The notes under the pieces are model-generated. The model saw only the letters and a list, made by a program, of their open reading frames with translations, had not been told where the DNA came from and made no database searches. The translations under genes and the position numbers were made by a program. Below are positions 4,831 through 5,455 of a stretch of 5,455 nt of DNA, piece by piece. This DNA comes from Candidatus Omnitrophota bacterium. Lineage in GTDB: Bacteria > Omnitrophota > Gorgyraeia > Zapsychrales > Zapsychraceae. Positions within the stretch are counted from its first letter, which is position 1, and every line of letters begins with the position of its first letter. Location of the stretch: NCBI GenBank assembly GCA_018062515.1, contig JAGOSC010000097.1, forward strand, positions 1-5,455. Direction: 5' to 3'.

Positions 4831-5455
4831 ATGAAATTTCTAGGCAAAATGTTTATCATCATTGTCCTTGTCGTCGTGATTTTAATTCCCGTCAGGAATA
4901 ATATCATTCGAATAGTTATTGAGCAACGCGTTCAGGCAACCACAGGGTTAAGGCTGGATATTGGTACACTCGATTTGGATGTATTTAAACCCACTGTGAT
5001 TATCAAGAATTCCAAATTATATAATCCTCCCGGATACCCAGATACAGTGATGCTGGATATTGGGAAAATTTACATTCATTATAGGCCCAGGAATATATTC
5101 AACAAACCGATGTTGATCAAAGAAATGTATTTTAATATACGGGAATTGGTATTTGTACGGCAATCAGCCGATCAATTGAATTTGATTACGTTAAAGGACC
5201 TCATACCAAAAAGCCCAAAACCAAGATTTATTATTTACCATTTAACATTGAATATCGGTAAAATAACATATAAAGATTACACCCAGCCTCCGACGCCATT
5301 AGTCAAAGAGTTCAATATTAATACAAAAGAAGATTATACCAATGTCGAGGGTGGCCGGGAATTGACACACTTAATATTGGTGCGGGCTTTGACCAAGACG
5401 AGCATTTCTCAATTAGCACAGTTTGATCTCAATGGGCTTAAACAGAGTATTTCTA
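4831..5455 (+). CDS. AsmA-like membrane-anchored protein, N-terminal part (3' end outside window)
   Basis: From the ATG at 4831 the frame is open to the window edge (208 codons). A single transmembrane anchor follows the short basic start: MFIIIVLVVVILIPV, residues 7-21. The next region has the AsmA-type beginning: RIVIEQRVQATTGLRLDIGTL, then LDVFKPTVIIKNSKLYNPPG with the typical 'NP.G' turn, then DIGKIYIHYRPRNIF, KEMYFNIRELVFVRQSADQL and NLITLKDLIP. This alternation of short beta strands is that of AsmA/DUF748-like proteins, which sit in the inner membrane with a periplasmic beta-rich groove and are linked to outer-membrane assembly or lipid transport. AGGG at 4820-4823 is a weak ribosome binding site. 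The exact subfamily cannot be decided without the C-terminus. Confidence 0.72.
   Translation, partial: MKFLGKMFIIIVLVVVILIPVRNNIIRIVIEQRVQATTGLRLDIGTLDLDVFKPTVIIKNSKLYNPPGYPDTVMLDIGKIYIHYRPRNIFNKPMLIKEMYFNIRELVFVRQSADQLNLITLKDLIPKSPKPRFIIYHLTLNIGKITYKDYTQPPTPLVKEFNINTKEDYTNVEGGRELTHLILVRALTKTSISQLAQFDLNGLKQSIS

Noticed and set aside
1..5455. CRISPR arrays, tRNA/rRNA genes, insertion sequences or phage genes
   Set aside because: I found no regularly spaced repeats, no tRNA-like cloverleaf, no transposase or integrase motifs and no terminal inverted repeats with target duplications.

Overview
The window is AT-rich, densely coding bacterial DNA with every recognisable gene on the + strand. The last gene is a membrane-anchored AsmA-like protein, a type associated with diderm (Gram-negative) envelopes. 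Its style, together with BON, CsbD and single-domain FixJ-like receiver genes and a type III PKS operon, would fit a Candidatus Omnitrophota/PVC-like or proteobacterial genome. That taxonomic guess is inference only, because there is no rRNA or other marker gene here.

Layout. Positions 1-194 hold the 3' end of a BON-domain gene. After a 75-nt AT-only-rich spacer comes a tightly overlapped three-gene operon (270-3133): a SAM-dependent methyltransferase, an FAD-dependent oxidoreductase of the geranylgeranyl-reductase/aromatic-hydroxylase type, and a type III polyketide synthase with an intact Cys-His-Asn triad. This gene set matches the logic of phenolic-lipid (alkylresorcinol/alkylquinone) loci such as srsABC of Streptomyces griseus: the PKS makes an aromatic or pyrone lipid from a fatty acyl starter, and the two tailoring enzymes methylate and oxidise it.

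A 185-nt spacer (3134-3318) with a hairpin follows. Next is a second + strand group: a receiver-only response regulator (3319-3777), an overlapping pterin-4a-carbinolamine dehydratase-like protein with long basic tails (3777-4436), and a 53-aa CsbD-family stress protein (4465-4626).

Positions 4627-4813 contain what I read as the remains of a DUF421/YetF-family membrane protein gene: a recognisable N-terminus and C-terminus with the whole middle missing and the pieces in three different frames. Two hairpins lie inside this remnant and may now serve as 3' ends for the upstream transcript. The window ends inside an AsmA-like gene starting at 4831.

Taken together, BON, CsbD, the DUF421 remnant and AsmA-like genes are envelope/stress functions surrounding a lipid-polyketide operon, so the locus may be part of an envelope-remodelling or stress-adaptation region. 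The best leads are the uncharacterised phenolic-lipid operon, the basic-tailed dehydratase translationally coupled to a lone receiver, and the internally deleted DUF421 gene.
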